DNA of 8,546 nucleotides from Labilithrix luteola (GCA_026225435.1 JAMFST010001327.1:1-8546); one strand, 5' to 3'; shown: positions 1 to 5,681, counted from the first letter of the stretch. Translations and numbers: made by a program. Notes: a model not told the origin generated them from the sequence alone.

Positions 1-253
1 CGAGGCCCGGGTTCACGAACCCGTCCTTCTCGTAATCGTGGCAGCTCTTGCACTCGATCCCCTGCTTGCCCACGTGCTCCTGATGGCCGGGGCTGGTGCG
101 GAACTGCTCCCACTTCGCCGGTACGACCACCGGCGCCTCCGGGGGAACCACGCTGCGGTGGGCGAGGAAGGCGCGCACCGCGAGCCCGCCCGCGACGAGC
201 AGACACGCCGCGACGATCGCCACGACGATCAGCACGCGCCGGCGAGTGCTCAT
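1..253 (-). CDS. Membrane-anchored multiheme cytochrome c, N-terminal part only (cut by window edge)
   Basis: The visible 84 residues start at an ATG five bases after the stop of the upstream 13-heme gene, so the two are very likely co-transcribed; no strong ribosome binding site is visible and coupling is likely. The N-terminus has three arginines (4-6) and then a hydrophobic segment at about residues 7-26, which reads as an uncleaved signal anchor. A Pro/Val-rich linker follows, then a Trp-Glu-Gln-Phe stretch and the first heme motif CKSCH at 68-72, with His57 and His60 upstream as possible distal ligands. Further hemes are expected beyond the edge but cannot be seen. The protein would sit at the periplasmic face of the inner membrane and could link it to the outer-membrane conduit encoded upstream. 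It could be a c3/c7-type multiheme cytochrome or a NapC relative; the visible part does not decide. Confidence 0.8.
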   Translation of the reverse strand, partial: MSTRRRVLIVVAIVAACLLVAGGLAVRAFLAHRSVVPPEAPVVVPAKWEQFRTSPGHQEHVGKQGIECKSCHDYEKDGFVNPGL

Positions 254-258
254 GGCCG

Positions 259-1347
259 TCACGAGCCGACGCCGTGGCACAGGCGGCAGGGCATGTCGTG
301 CGTCTTGTTCTTGGTGCTGCTGAAGCCCGGTCCGTGCGGGTTGCCTCCGCCGCCGCCGACCTTGTGGCAGCCGACGCAGAGCTGCTCGCCGGCGCCGCTG
401 TGGCACCCGGCGCAGGACATGGGATCGATGCGCGCCTGGCCGCCGTGATCACCGCCGCCGCGACCGGCCGACACCCAGCCGATCGGATGCGGGCTGCGCG
501 TCGTCCCACCCGGCGAGACGTGCGACGCCGCGTGGCAGCTGACGCAGGAATTCTCGCTGTGGCAGGTCGCGCAGATCCCCGGATCGGCGCGCGCTTCCTC
601 GGCGTGGCGCGAGCGGAAGCCGGCGCGGTGCAGACCGGCGAGCGGCACCTCACCCGGTGCGCCCAGCGCCATCTTCCAGGGGAGCGTCGGCACGGTGCCC
701 ACGCCGTGGCACTTCGCGCAGGAGCGATCGGTATGGCAGCTGGAGCAGAGATCCGACTCGCTGGCGGCGCGGGTGCCGTGCTCGCGGATCCAGTCGCCGT
801 CGTGCACCAGGTGGCTCTGCGGAGGCGCGTCCTCCTGGGAGAGGTCCACGTGGCAGCTCTGGCAGTCGCGCAGGGTCCACTGATCGGAGTGCTCGTGGCA
901 GGTGAAGCACATGGCCATCTTGGGGATGAGCGACTGCACTTGCGGATCGGCGACGGCCGAGTGGCACTTCACGCAGTCGCCGTGCACCTTCGGCCCGTGC
1001 TTGGCGTGATCGAAGCGGAGGCTGGCCTTGGCGAGCTCCGCGCCTTGCCGGATGTACGAGGCGCCGTGGCACGCCAGGCAGGAGTGCTCGTCGTGCGGCT
1101 TGGTGTGGCAGCTGCGGCAGAGCGCGTCCGTCGGCAGGTGGAGCGCGCCGGTGTCGCCGGCCGTCTCCGCGCCCGCGTGGCAGACGACGCAGTTGATCCC
1201 CTTGTCGACGTGCGCGCGGTGCTCGAAGGGATGCGCGGTCTCGGCGGGTCGGATCCCCAGCAGACCGGCGCAGGCGGCGAGGCCGAGGGCCAGCGCGAGA
1301 GCGGCCGCGAAGAGGATCGTCGCGCGCAGGTGCCGCCAGGTGGTCAA
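259..1347 (-). CDS. 13-heme c-type cytochrome lipoprotein (probable outer-membrane conduit partner)
   Basis: The 362-residue protein has a lipoprotein signal peptide: Arg-rich start, hydrophobic core at about 10-23, and lipobox LAAC with the lipidated Cys at 26. Ala follows it, which does not signal inner-membrane retention. Thirteen CXXCH motifs begin at residues 53, 77, 90, 125, 147, 162, 201, 210, 259, 268, 312, 324 and 354. Many are close doublets, the tightest being CSSCH-4-CAKCH and CATCH-4-CVSCH. There is no non-heme domain, so the role is electron transfer. I chose the TTG at 1347: a GGGAG lies five bases upstream, it overlaps the stop of the barrel gene as TTGA, and the longer reading back to 1488 would add a basic extension inside the barrel gene and bury the signal peptide. 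Pairing with a barrel gene suggests a porin-cytochrome conduit like those of Geobacter and Shewanella. Whether it faces the periplasm or the outside is unknown. Confidence 0.9.
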   Translation of the reverse strand: MTTWRHLRATILFAAALALALGLAACAGLLGIRPAETAHPFEHRAHVDKGINCVVCHAGAETAGDTGALHLPTDALCRSCHTKPHDEHSCLACHGASYIRQGAELAKASLRFDHAKHGPKVHGDCVKCHSAVADPQVQSLIPKMAMCFTCHEHSDQWTLRDCQSCHVDLSQEDAPPQSHLVHDGDWIREHGTRAASESDLCSSCHTDRSCAKCHGVGTVPTLPWKMALGAPGEVPLAGLHRAGFRSRHAEEARADPGICATCHSENSCVSCHAASHVSPGGTTRSPHPIGWVSAGRGGGDHGGQARIDPMSCAGCHSGAGEQLCVGCHKVGGGGGNPHGPGFSSTKNKTHDMPCRLCHGVGS

Positions 1348-2519
1348 TGGATCTCCCAGGCGCGCGAGAGGCGCGCGAGCGCGTTGGCTTCGTAGCGGTG
1401 CTCCGGGGTCGAGGCCCCTTCGAAGGCGCCGGCCACGTCCCAGCCGCTCTTCGATCGCCAGGCGAGCGCCAGCAGGCCCCAGGGCCACGCGTTACCGCGC
1501 CCGTTCGGCTCGTCGGGGATCACCAGCTCGAGCTCCGTCGAGACGCGAAGGCCTCCGCCGATCGGCTGGGAGCCGACGAGCCGAAGCCCGCTCCAGCGTG
1601 CGGCCGCCACGTCCACCCGGCGAAGCTCGGCGCCGACGCTGCCGGCCCCCTTGTCGTCGAGGCGCAGGGTGGCGCGCACCCAGGCGTTCATCCCCAGGAT
1701 GCCGCCGACCAGCTGCCCCGCGCCGCTCCCGAGCACGTCGAGCCGTGGCGCCGCCCACCAGCGGACCGTCCCGCCGATCTGCTCCGAGGGAAAGTCACCG
1801 AGCACCGAGAAGAGCGACGTCGCCGGGAGGATGCGCCCCGGTGACTGCTCGGCGCCGAACAGCTCGACGCGGACGTCCTTCACCCGCGTCGCTGCCGAGA
1901 CGCGCGCGTCGGCGATCCCCGGCGAGGTGATGTCGTAGGCGGCCTTCCCCGCGATATCGAGCCCGTGCACCGGCTGCGCGGCGAGGTCGAGGCCGACCTC
2001 CTCGTTGGAGATGTCGCCGTAGTCGCGTCGTTGCACGTAGGAGGCTCCGAGGGTGAGCTTGGCGGCGAGCCGCTGCGCGATGCGGGCGCCGACGAGCCAG
2101 TCGTAGGCGCGGGCGCCGAAGCGCGGAACGACCGGCAAGCCGCCGAATACCTCCACGCTGGAACCGGCGGCGGTGCGCCCGATGGCCCACGCCCCGTCGA
2201 TCTGCACGGGGAACATCGCGCCGGTGGCCACCACGAAGCGCCCGGCGCGCAGCTCGCCGTACCCGTGGGGCTCGCGCAGGTGCAGCGCCAGGGTGAGCAC
2301 GTCGCCGGTGGCGCTCCGCTTGGTCCCCGCCCACACCAGCCCCTCGACATCCATCCACGGCCGCACCCGGTCCTGCCCCTCGAGCACGATGAGCCCCGTC
2401 GGCGACTGCGTCTCGGTCTGCGTGTCGGCGATGGCGTCCGCACGGAGACGGATCGGATCGGCCATCGCGGGCGACGCCCACAACCCGATCAGCACCATGG
2501 CCACCCTCTTGCACCGCAT
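1344..2519 (-). CDS. Outer-membrane beta-barrel protein of a porin-cytochrome pair
   Basis: The 391-residue product has a classical signal peptide (RCKR n-region, hydrophobic VAMVLIGLWA, cleavage likely after AMA at residue 20). The mature part lacks obvious hydrophobic helices and shows alternating polar/hydrophobic strands with many Gly and aromatic residues, for example around GYGELRAGRFVV, VGARIAQRLAAKLTLGASYV, GGTVRWWAAPRLDVLGSG and WPWGLLALAWRSKSGWDVAG, as expected of a transmembrane barrel. The mature sequence has no cysteine, so no N-terminal CXXC like that of MtrB. At under 400 residues it is much smaller than the usual MtrB/OmbB barrels. The next gene begins inside its stop codon. 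I prefer the ATG at 2519 because it gives a normal signal peptide. An ATG at 2498 has a better AGAGGG upstream but would leave an uncharged 13-residue leader, and a TTG at 2540 has no binding site. The barrel nature is an inference from pattern; the family was not identified. Confidence 0.75.
   Translation of the reverse strand: MRCKRVAMVLIGLWASPAMADPIRLRADAIADTQTETQSPTGLIVLEGQDRVRPWMDVEGLVWAGTKRSATGDVLTLALHLREPHGYGELRAGRFVVATGAMFPVQIDGAWAIGRTAAGSSVEVFGGLPVVPRFGARAYDWLVGARIAQRLAAKLTLGASYVQRRDYGDISNEEVGLDLAAQPVHGLDIAGKAAYDITSPGIADARVSAATRVKDVRVELFGAEQSPGRILPATSLFSVLGDFPSEQIGGTVRWWAAPRLDVLGSGAGQLVGGILGMNAWVRATLRLDDKGAGSVGAELRRVDVAAARWSGLRLVGSQPIGGGLRVSTELELVIPDEPNGRGNAWPWGLLALAWRSKSGWDVAGAFEGASTPEHRYEANALARLSRAWEIH
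1353..1357 (-). promoter_or_regulatory. Ribosome binding site deciding the TTG start of the 13-heme gene
   Basis: GGGAG lies on the minus strand five bases before the TTG at 1347, inside the last codons of the barrel gene. It supports the TTG start and close translational coupling of barrel and cytochrome. Confidence 0.7.
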
Positions 2520-2543
2520 GTTCGCGGTCCGCGTCTGCAAGTT

Positions 2544-2553
2544 GTGCGCGCAC
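2544..2553. promoter_or_regulatory. 10-bp palindrome in the divergent start region
   Basis: GTGCGCGCAC is a perfect palindrome in the roughly 50-bp gap between the barrel gene (minus, start 2519) and the NapC-like gene (plus, start 2570). Its place between divergent starts would suit a shared operator. Perfect 10-mers of G/C character arise easily by chance in this DNA, and I see no convincing -35/-10 pair on either strand. Confidence 0.25.
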
Positions 2554-2558
2554 CCGCC

Positions 2559-2564
2559 AAAGGA
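2559..2564 (+). promoter_or_regulatory. Ribosome binding site deciding the TTG start of the NapC-like gene
   Basis: AAAGGA lies five bases before the TTG at 2570. It supports this start over any later codon, and the resulting N-terminus is a clean membrane segment. Confidence 0.65.
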
Positions 2565-2569
2565 CGTTC

Positions 2570-3193
2570 TTGAACCTCTCGTTTCTCGCCATCGTCTCGC
2601 TCGCGTGCGCCCTTGGCGCCGCGATCATCCTGGTGGGCTACCTCACACGGCGCCCGGCGCTCACCGGCATGGTGAAGGTCTGGCTGCTCCTCGGGCTCGG
2701 TGTGCTCCCCATCGGCGCCGCCGCCTCGGGGAACCTGCAGGGCTACGAGACGACCAAGCAGCGCAGCTTCTGCGCCGACTGCCACGTGATGTCGCCGCAG
2801 GTCTCCGACTCGAACGATCCGCACAGCGGATCGCTCTCCTCACGTCACAGCCGCACCGCGCTCTTCGGCGCGGAGAACTGTTACGTCTGCCACGAGGATT
2901 ACGGGATGTTCGGGACGGTGCTCACCAAGGCCGACGGGATGAAGCACGTCTGGCTCTATTACACGCAGTACCTGCACGTCTCCGCCGAGGCAGCCAAGAG
3001 CCGCATCCACCTTTACCAGCCGTACCCCAACGAGAGCTGCATGCAGTGTCACTCGACCACCGACACGATCTGGCAGTCCGTCCCCGACCACACGGCCGCG
3101 CTGGCCGCGGTGCGCACCAACCAGGTGAGCTGCGCCAGCGTCGGATGCCACGGATTTGCCCACCCCAACGCGCGACCGCCGGTGGCGCCGTGA
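2570..3193 (+). CDS. NapC/NirT-family tetraheme cytochrome c (candidate quinol dehydrogenase)
   Basis: The 207-residue protein has two hydrophobic segments (about 4-24 and 36-53) followed by a periplasmic heme domain. Heme 1 is CADCH at 68-72 in the context FCADCHVMSP; the Met two residues after the His is the NapC/NrfH-type signature, where it can serve as heme ligand. Heme 2 is CYVCH (104-108), followed by a DYGMFG...DGMKH stretch at 110-126 typical of this family. Heme 3 is CMQCH (157-161). The fourth is CASVGCH (188-194), a CX4CH rather than CXXCH. NapC/NirT proteins oxidise membrane quinol and pass electrons to periplasmic partners, or the reverse. Most have one N-terminal helix; two here is unusual. 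The start is TTG with a good AAAGGA upstream. It diverges from the barrel operon and overlaps the next gene by GTGA, so the small membrane protein downstream is a likely partner. The family call is firm; the redox partner is unknown. Confidence 0.88.
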   Translation: MNLSFLAIVSLACALGAAIILVGYLTRRPALTGMVKVWLLLGLGVLPIGAAASGNLQGYETTKQRSFCADCHVMSPQVSDSNDPHSGSLSSRHSRTALFGAENCYVCHEDYGMFGTVLTKADGMKHVWLYYTQYLHVSAEAAKSRIHLYQPYPNESCMQCHSTTDTIWQSVPDHTAALAAVRTNQVSCASVGCHGFAHPNARPPVAP

Positions 3194-3492
3194 GCTGGTG
3201 GAAGCGTCTCGTGGGCATCCCCAGCAAGCGGGTGCTCGACCTCGCCTGCGTCGTCGCGCTGGTCGCGCTGGTGCTCATCAGCTGGTCGATGGTCGATCCC
3301 CGGCCGATCCCGGTCATCCTCGCGATGTCGGTCGGCCAGGTGCTCGGCACCCTCTCGTTTGCGGCGTTTCTCGTGGTCGTCGTCCGCGATCTGCGGCGCG
3401 CGCAGCTGAACGACGTCAGCTCGGAGCGAGGCTCGCCAGCAGAGCGTCCAGCCCCGGGCGAGCCGAGCGCACCGTCGCCGCCGGCCCCGTGA
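3190..3492 (+). CDS. Small two-helix membrane protein coupled to the NapC-like cytochrome
   Basis: This 100-residue protein begins at a GTG that overlaps the preceding stop (GTGA), so translation is coupled to the NapC-like gene. A basic N-terminus (SWWKRLVGIPSKR) is followed by two hydrophobic helices at about 17-33 and 42-64 joined by a short DPRP turn, then RDLRR and a Pro/Ser/Glu-rich tail from about 74. There are no heme motifs or cysteines useful for metal binding apart from one Cys in helix 1. I do not recognise a family. Its position suggests a membrane subunit or stabiliser of the NapC-like quinol enzyme. The last 77 bases are antisense to the 3' end of the following minus-strand gene, so the low-complexity tail may be shaped by that coding sequence rather than by its own function. 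Confidence 0.7.
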   Translation: MSWWKRLVGIPSKRVLDLACVVALVALVLISWSMVDPRPIPVILAMSVGQVLGTLSFAAFLVVVVRDLRRAQLNDVSSERGSPAERPAPGEPSAPSPPAP

Positions 3493-4114
3493 TCTTCACG
3501 AAGTAGGGGGTGCCGGAGCCCTCGACGATAGCGGCGAGCAGCGACCAGCCCGGATGCGAAGCGGGCGCTGCGCCCGGGGTCATCCCGCCGCCGAGGAAGG
3601 TTCCGGAGACGTCGACGACGGTGACCTTGAGCCCCTTGCGGGTGCTCTCGGTGCGCGTCTCCTTGCCGCGATTGTCGAACTGACCGAGCCAGCGCTCGAT
3701 GTTCGCGTCCGCGGTGCCACCGGCGCGGCTCACGCTCACCTCGGTGTCCTCGCTGTCGCCGGCGGCGTGGGGGACGCCGTAGGTGGCGAGCCTCATGGTG
3801 CTCGGATTGGGGAGCACCTTCCACGTGGCGGGCGCCGTCCAGCGGAGGGTCGCCGGCTCGTCGCCGGGGAGCGGCATGGCTGCGCCCGCGCTTCCCATGC
3901 CCATGCCGCTCGTGTTCGAGCCGGCCGCGCCGATCGCGGGATGCCCGGGCGGCAGCGCAGTCGTTCCGGCCATCTGCGGCGCGCTGAGCGGAGCCATGTT
4001 CGAGGCGGGGATCGCAGCCGCCGGCGCGGGCGGACCGTCGTTCCGCAGGAGCGCGTAGCCGCCAACGCCGACGATCACGGCGACGATGGCCAGCGAGGCT
4101 TTTTGAGAGAGCAT
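3416..4114 (-). CDS. Signal-anchored periplasmic protein of unknown function
   Basis: The 232-residue product starts at the ATG at 4114, with GGAAG seven bases upstream; a longer reading to 4282 only adds a basic, low-complexity extension. One hydrophobic helix lies at about 6-22, then a long Ala/Pro/Gly/Met/Ser-rich linker (about 26-88) containing LPPGHPAIG, and a compact C-terminal domain from about 90 with the conserved-looking pattern LRWTAPATWKVLP, MRLATYGVP, ANIERWLGQFD and PYFVKITGP. No heme motif, no paired cysteines and no recognisable catalytic site are present. I recall similar WxxPxxW...RxAxF...NxxRWxxQ domains in uncharacterised envelope proteins of planctomycetes and deltaproteobacteria, but I cannot name a family. 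It is the only minus-strand gene among the plus-strand cytochrome genes. The linker would let the domain reach well into the periplasm. Its 3' end overlaps the two-helix gene by 77 bp. Confidence 0.75.
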   Translation of the reverse strand: MLSQKASLAIVAVIVGVGGYALLRNDGPPAPAAAIPASNMAPLSAPQMAGTTALPPGHPAIGAAGSNTSGMGMGSAGAAMPLPGDEPATLRWTAPATWKVLPNPSTMRLATYGVPHAAGDSEDTEVSVSRAGGTADANIERWLGQFDNRGKETRTESTRKGLKVTVVDVSGTFLGGGMTPGAAPASHPGWSLLAAIVEGSGTPYFVKITGPAATVRSARPGLDALLASLAPS

Positions 4115-4209
4115 GCGCGCGCTTCCGCAAGCGGCGTGCCCACGCCGGAGCGGCAAGCAGCCACTCGGGCGGGGGCTCGGTCGGCGCACCTCATGTGCAG
4201 GATTTTCAC

Positions 4210-4232
4210 CGACGTGCACGCCTTGCACGTCG
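4210..4232. promoter_or_regulatory. Perfect 9-bp inverted repeat, 5-base centre
   Basis: The arms are CGACGTGCA and TGCACGTCG around CGCCT. It fits either a dimeric regulator's operator or an RNA hairpin. No T-run follows on either strand, so it is not a standard intrinsic terminator. It shares three bases with the next inverted repeat. Confidence 0.5.
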
Positions 4233-4257
4233 CGCGGTCCCTCCCCCGACCGCGCGA
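4230..4257. promoter_or_regulatory. Perfect 10-bp inverted repeat with pyrimidine loop
   Basis: The arms are TCGCGCGGTC and GACCGCGCGA, with loop CCTCCCCC on the plus strand and GGGGGAGG on the minus strand. As RNA this is a very stable GC-rich hairpin. The plus-strand loop holds CTCC, complementary to the GGAG before the start at 4330; the minus-strand loop shows GGA, the core of CsrA-type sites. Function is inferred only. Confidence 0.5.
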
Positions 4258-4329
4258 GGCAGCTGCACCTCGGGGTACGCATCGTGCACCAGGCAGCGCT
4301 CGCGGAGACTGCCGCGTGGAGACTCGATC

Positions 4330-5673
4330 ATGCGTTGCTCTCGGCTGATGATGACTGTCACTTTGCTTGGAACCCTCGCCGCATGCCAGGGGCCCGATGG
4401 CCCCGCAGGCGAGGCAGGTGAGACCGCGGAAGCAGGCGCGCAAGGAGGCGCCGGACCCGCGGGGCCGACCGGAGCCATGGGCGCGACGGGGACGTTCGAC
4501 GCGGGCGGCGTCGACCTCGCGAGTATCCCCGTGAGCTGCCTGTCCCCCTGTCACGGCTTCAACGGCGTCGTCACCCAGTACCAGACGAGCGCCCACTACA
4601 TCGCCTACGTGCAGAACCTCGGCACCGCCCAGGCGACCGAGTGGACGGCCACCGGCGAAGCATGCGGCAACTGCCACGCGATCGACGCGCTCGCAGGGCG
4701 GGTCGCCGGCACGGTCGGCACCACCAACGGTGGCGTCGTCACCAACCTCGCCAGCGGCGAGCTGCAGTTCCGGGATCCCACCACCGGCGCGCTCTCGACC
4801 TCGACCTACCTGGGGAGCGCGCTGACGGCGGAGGTGTACTGCACCACCTGCCACGCGGTGACCGACGCCAACGACCCGCACAAGACCGGCATCCCCTGGA
4901 CACCCGGCTCCTTCCCGCTGCAGGTCGCCGCCTCCGGGAGCGCCATCAACATCGAGAAGAGCGCCACGTCGGCCGCGGTCACCGGCACCCAGGCCACCGG
5001 GCCCGACGGCGGCGACTTCGGCGCCGGCAGCACCTGCATGTGGTGCCACCGCTCCCGCGTCGACGTCACCAACTACCTCACCGATACCGGCAACGTGATC
5101 ACCAGCGTGTACTGGGGTCCGCACGAGGGGCCGCAGGCGGACCTCTTCACCGGAACGGGCGGCTACCAGTACGCCGGCAAGACCTACGGCGAGGCGACGC
5201 ACGAGCAGAAGCTCTCCTGCATCGACTGCCACATGGTGAGCGTCGCCGACAACAGCGGCGTCCCCGACCACTCCTTCGCCCCGCGGATCTCGGCGTGCGT
5301 GAGCTGCCACGCGGGCGCGACCAGCTTCGACATCAACGGCTTCGAGTCGCAGGTGAAGTCGGCGCTCACGCAGATCGAGACGTACCTCAACACCGCCGGT
5401 GTCCTCACCCGCGCCGTCGCCGCTCCCTACACGCCGCTCACCACGGCGCAGCTGGGCGATGGTCTGTGGGCGACGGATCAGCCGGTCCCCAAGGCGACGC
5501 TCGGTGGTCAGCTGATGACCCGCGACCAGGCGGGCGCTCTGTACAATTATATCCTCGTCGCCCGCGGCGGCGCCTACGGCGTACACAACCCGAAGTACGT
5601 GGCCGAGCTGCTCAGCGACTCCTACACCGCGCTGACCGGTCTTCCGCTCGCCGCCTTCCCCAGCCGGCCCTGA
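4330..5673 (+). CDS. Hexaheme c-type cytochrome lipoprotein with collagen-like stalk
   Basis: The 447-residue protein starts at ATG with GGAG eight bases upstream. Its signal peptide ends in the lipobox LAAC with the lipidated Cys at 19. Immediately after come twelve Gly-X-Y triplets (21-56, one imperfect), a collagen-like stalk. The heme region opens with CLSPCH (70-75), a CX3CH motif, then CGNCH (112), CTTCH (171), CMWCH (236), CIDCH (297) and CVSCH (323). The region after the last heme is helical in character and includes YNYILVARGGAYGVHNPKY at 405-423. The GVHNP block with flanking helices resembles the C-terminal part of multiheme cytochromes of the NrfA/hydroxylamine-oxidoreductase type. 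No CXXCK or other catalytic heme motif is visible, so electron transfer is safer than a reductase call. It is followed after 8 bp by the 13-heme lipoprotein, very likely in one operon. Lipidation suggests the outer membrane. Confidence 0.88.
   Translation: MRCSRLMMTVTLLGTLAACQGPDGPAGEAGETAEAGAQGGAGPAGPTGAMGATGTFDAGGVDLASIPVSCLSPCHGFNGVVTQYQTSAHYIAYVQNLGTAQATEWTATGEACGNCHAIDALAGRVAGTVGTTNGGVVTNLASGELQFRDPTTGALSTSTYLGSALTAEVYCTTCHAVTDANDPHKTGIPWTPGSFPLQVAASGSAINIEKSATSAAVTGTQATGPDGGDFGAGSTCMWCHRSRVDVTNYLTDTGNVITSVYWGPHEGPQADLFTGTGGYQYAGKTYGEATHEQKLSCIDCHMVSVADNSGVPDHSFAPRISACVSCHAGATSFDINGFESQVKSALTQIETYLNTAGVLTRAVAAPYTPLTTAQLGDGLWATDQPVPKATLGGQLMTRDQAGALYNYILVARGGAYGVHNPKYVAELLSDSYTALTGLPLAAFPSRP
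4390..4497 (+). repeat. Collagen-like Gly-X-Y repeat coding segment
   Basis: Twelve consecutive triplets (residues 21-56 of the hexaheme lipoprotein) follow Gly-X-Y, with AEA the only break. Examples are GPD, GPA, GEA, GAQ, GPT and GAT. Coming straight after the lipid-anchored Cys, it may form a trimeric rod or simply a flexible spacer. Confidence 0.8.
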
Positions 5674-5681
5674 ACGACCGG

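Larger units (their letters stand above)
4115..4329. other. 215-bp divergent spacer rich in inverted repeats
   Basis: No gene is convincing here. The spacer separates the minus-strand unknown gene from the plus-strand collagen-stalk cytochrome and should hold both promoters, although no AT-rich -10 element stands out. It contains the two strong inverted repeats listed separately and two weaker ones: CGGCGTG and CACGCCG at 4132-4147, and CGCTT with AAGCG at 4120-4133. GTGCA/TGCAC recurs at about 4195, 4214, 4224, 4263 and 4284. GGAGACT occurs twice, at 4304 and 4318; the second copy supplies the GGAG of the downstream start. Confidence 0.6.

Noticed and set aside
274..1395. Long plus-strand open frame opposite the 13-heme gene
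   Set aside because: Ala/Arg/Gly-rich shadow typical of GC-rich DNA; the opposite strand encodes 13 ordered heme motifs.
1348..1488. N-terminal extension of the 13-heme protein to a start at 1488
   Set aside because: It lies inside the barrel gene, is basic and low in complexity, and would bury a clean lipoprotein signal; the TTG at 1347 has a good binding site and overlaps the barrel stop.
4212..4228. Sigma-54 (-24/-12) promoter at the TTGCA near the first inverted repeat
   Set aside because: TTGCA matches the -12 element but the -24 GG element is missing at the required spacing.
4115..4282. N-terminal extension of the minus-strand unknown gene
   Set aside because: Low-complexity, basic, without a binding site; the ATG at 4114 gives a normal signal anchor with GGAAG upstream.
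4115..4329. GEMM-type cyclic dinucleotide riboswitch, known upstream of multiheme cytochromes in Geobacter
   Set aside because: The conserved GCACAGGGCAAACC-like core and tetraloop-receptor pattern are not present on either strand.
4330..5673. Annotation of the hexaheme protein as ammonia-forming nitrite reductase
   Set aside because: No CXXCK motif; the similarity is limited to a C-terminal helical block, so only electron transfer is claimed.
4641..5681. Upstream extension of the second 13-heme lipoprotein
   Set aside because: It overlaps the hexaheme gene in another frame and is Arg-rich; the lipoprotein signal starts at 5682.
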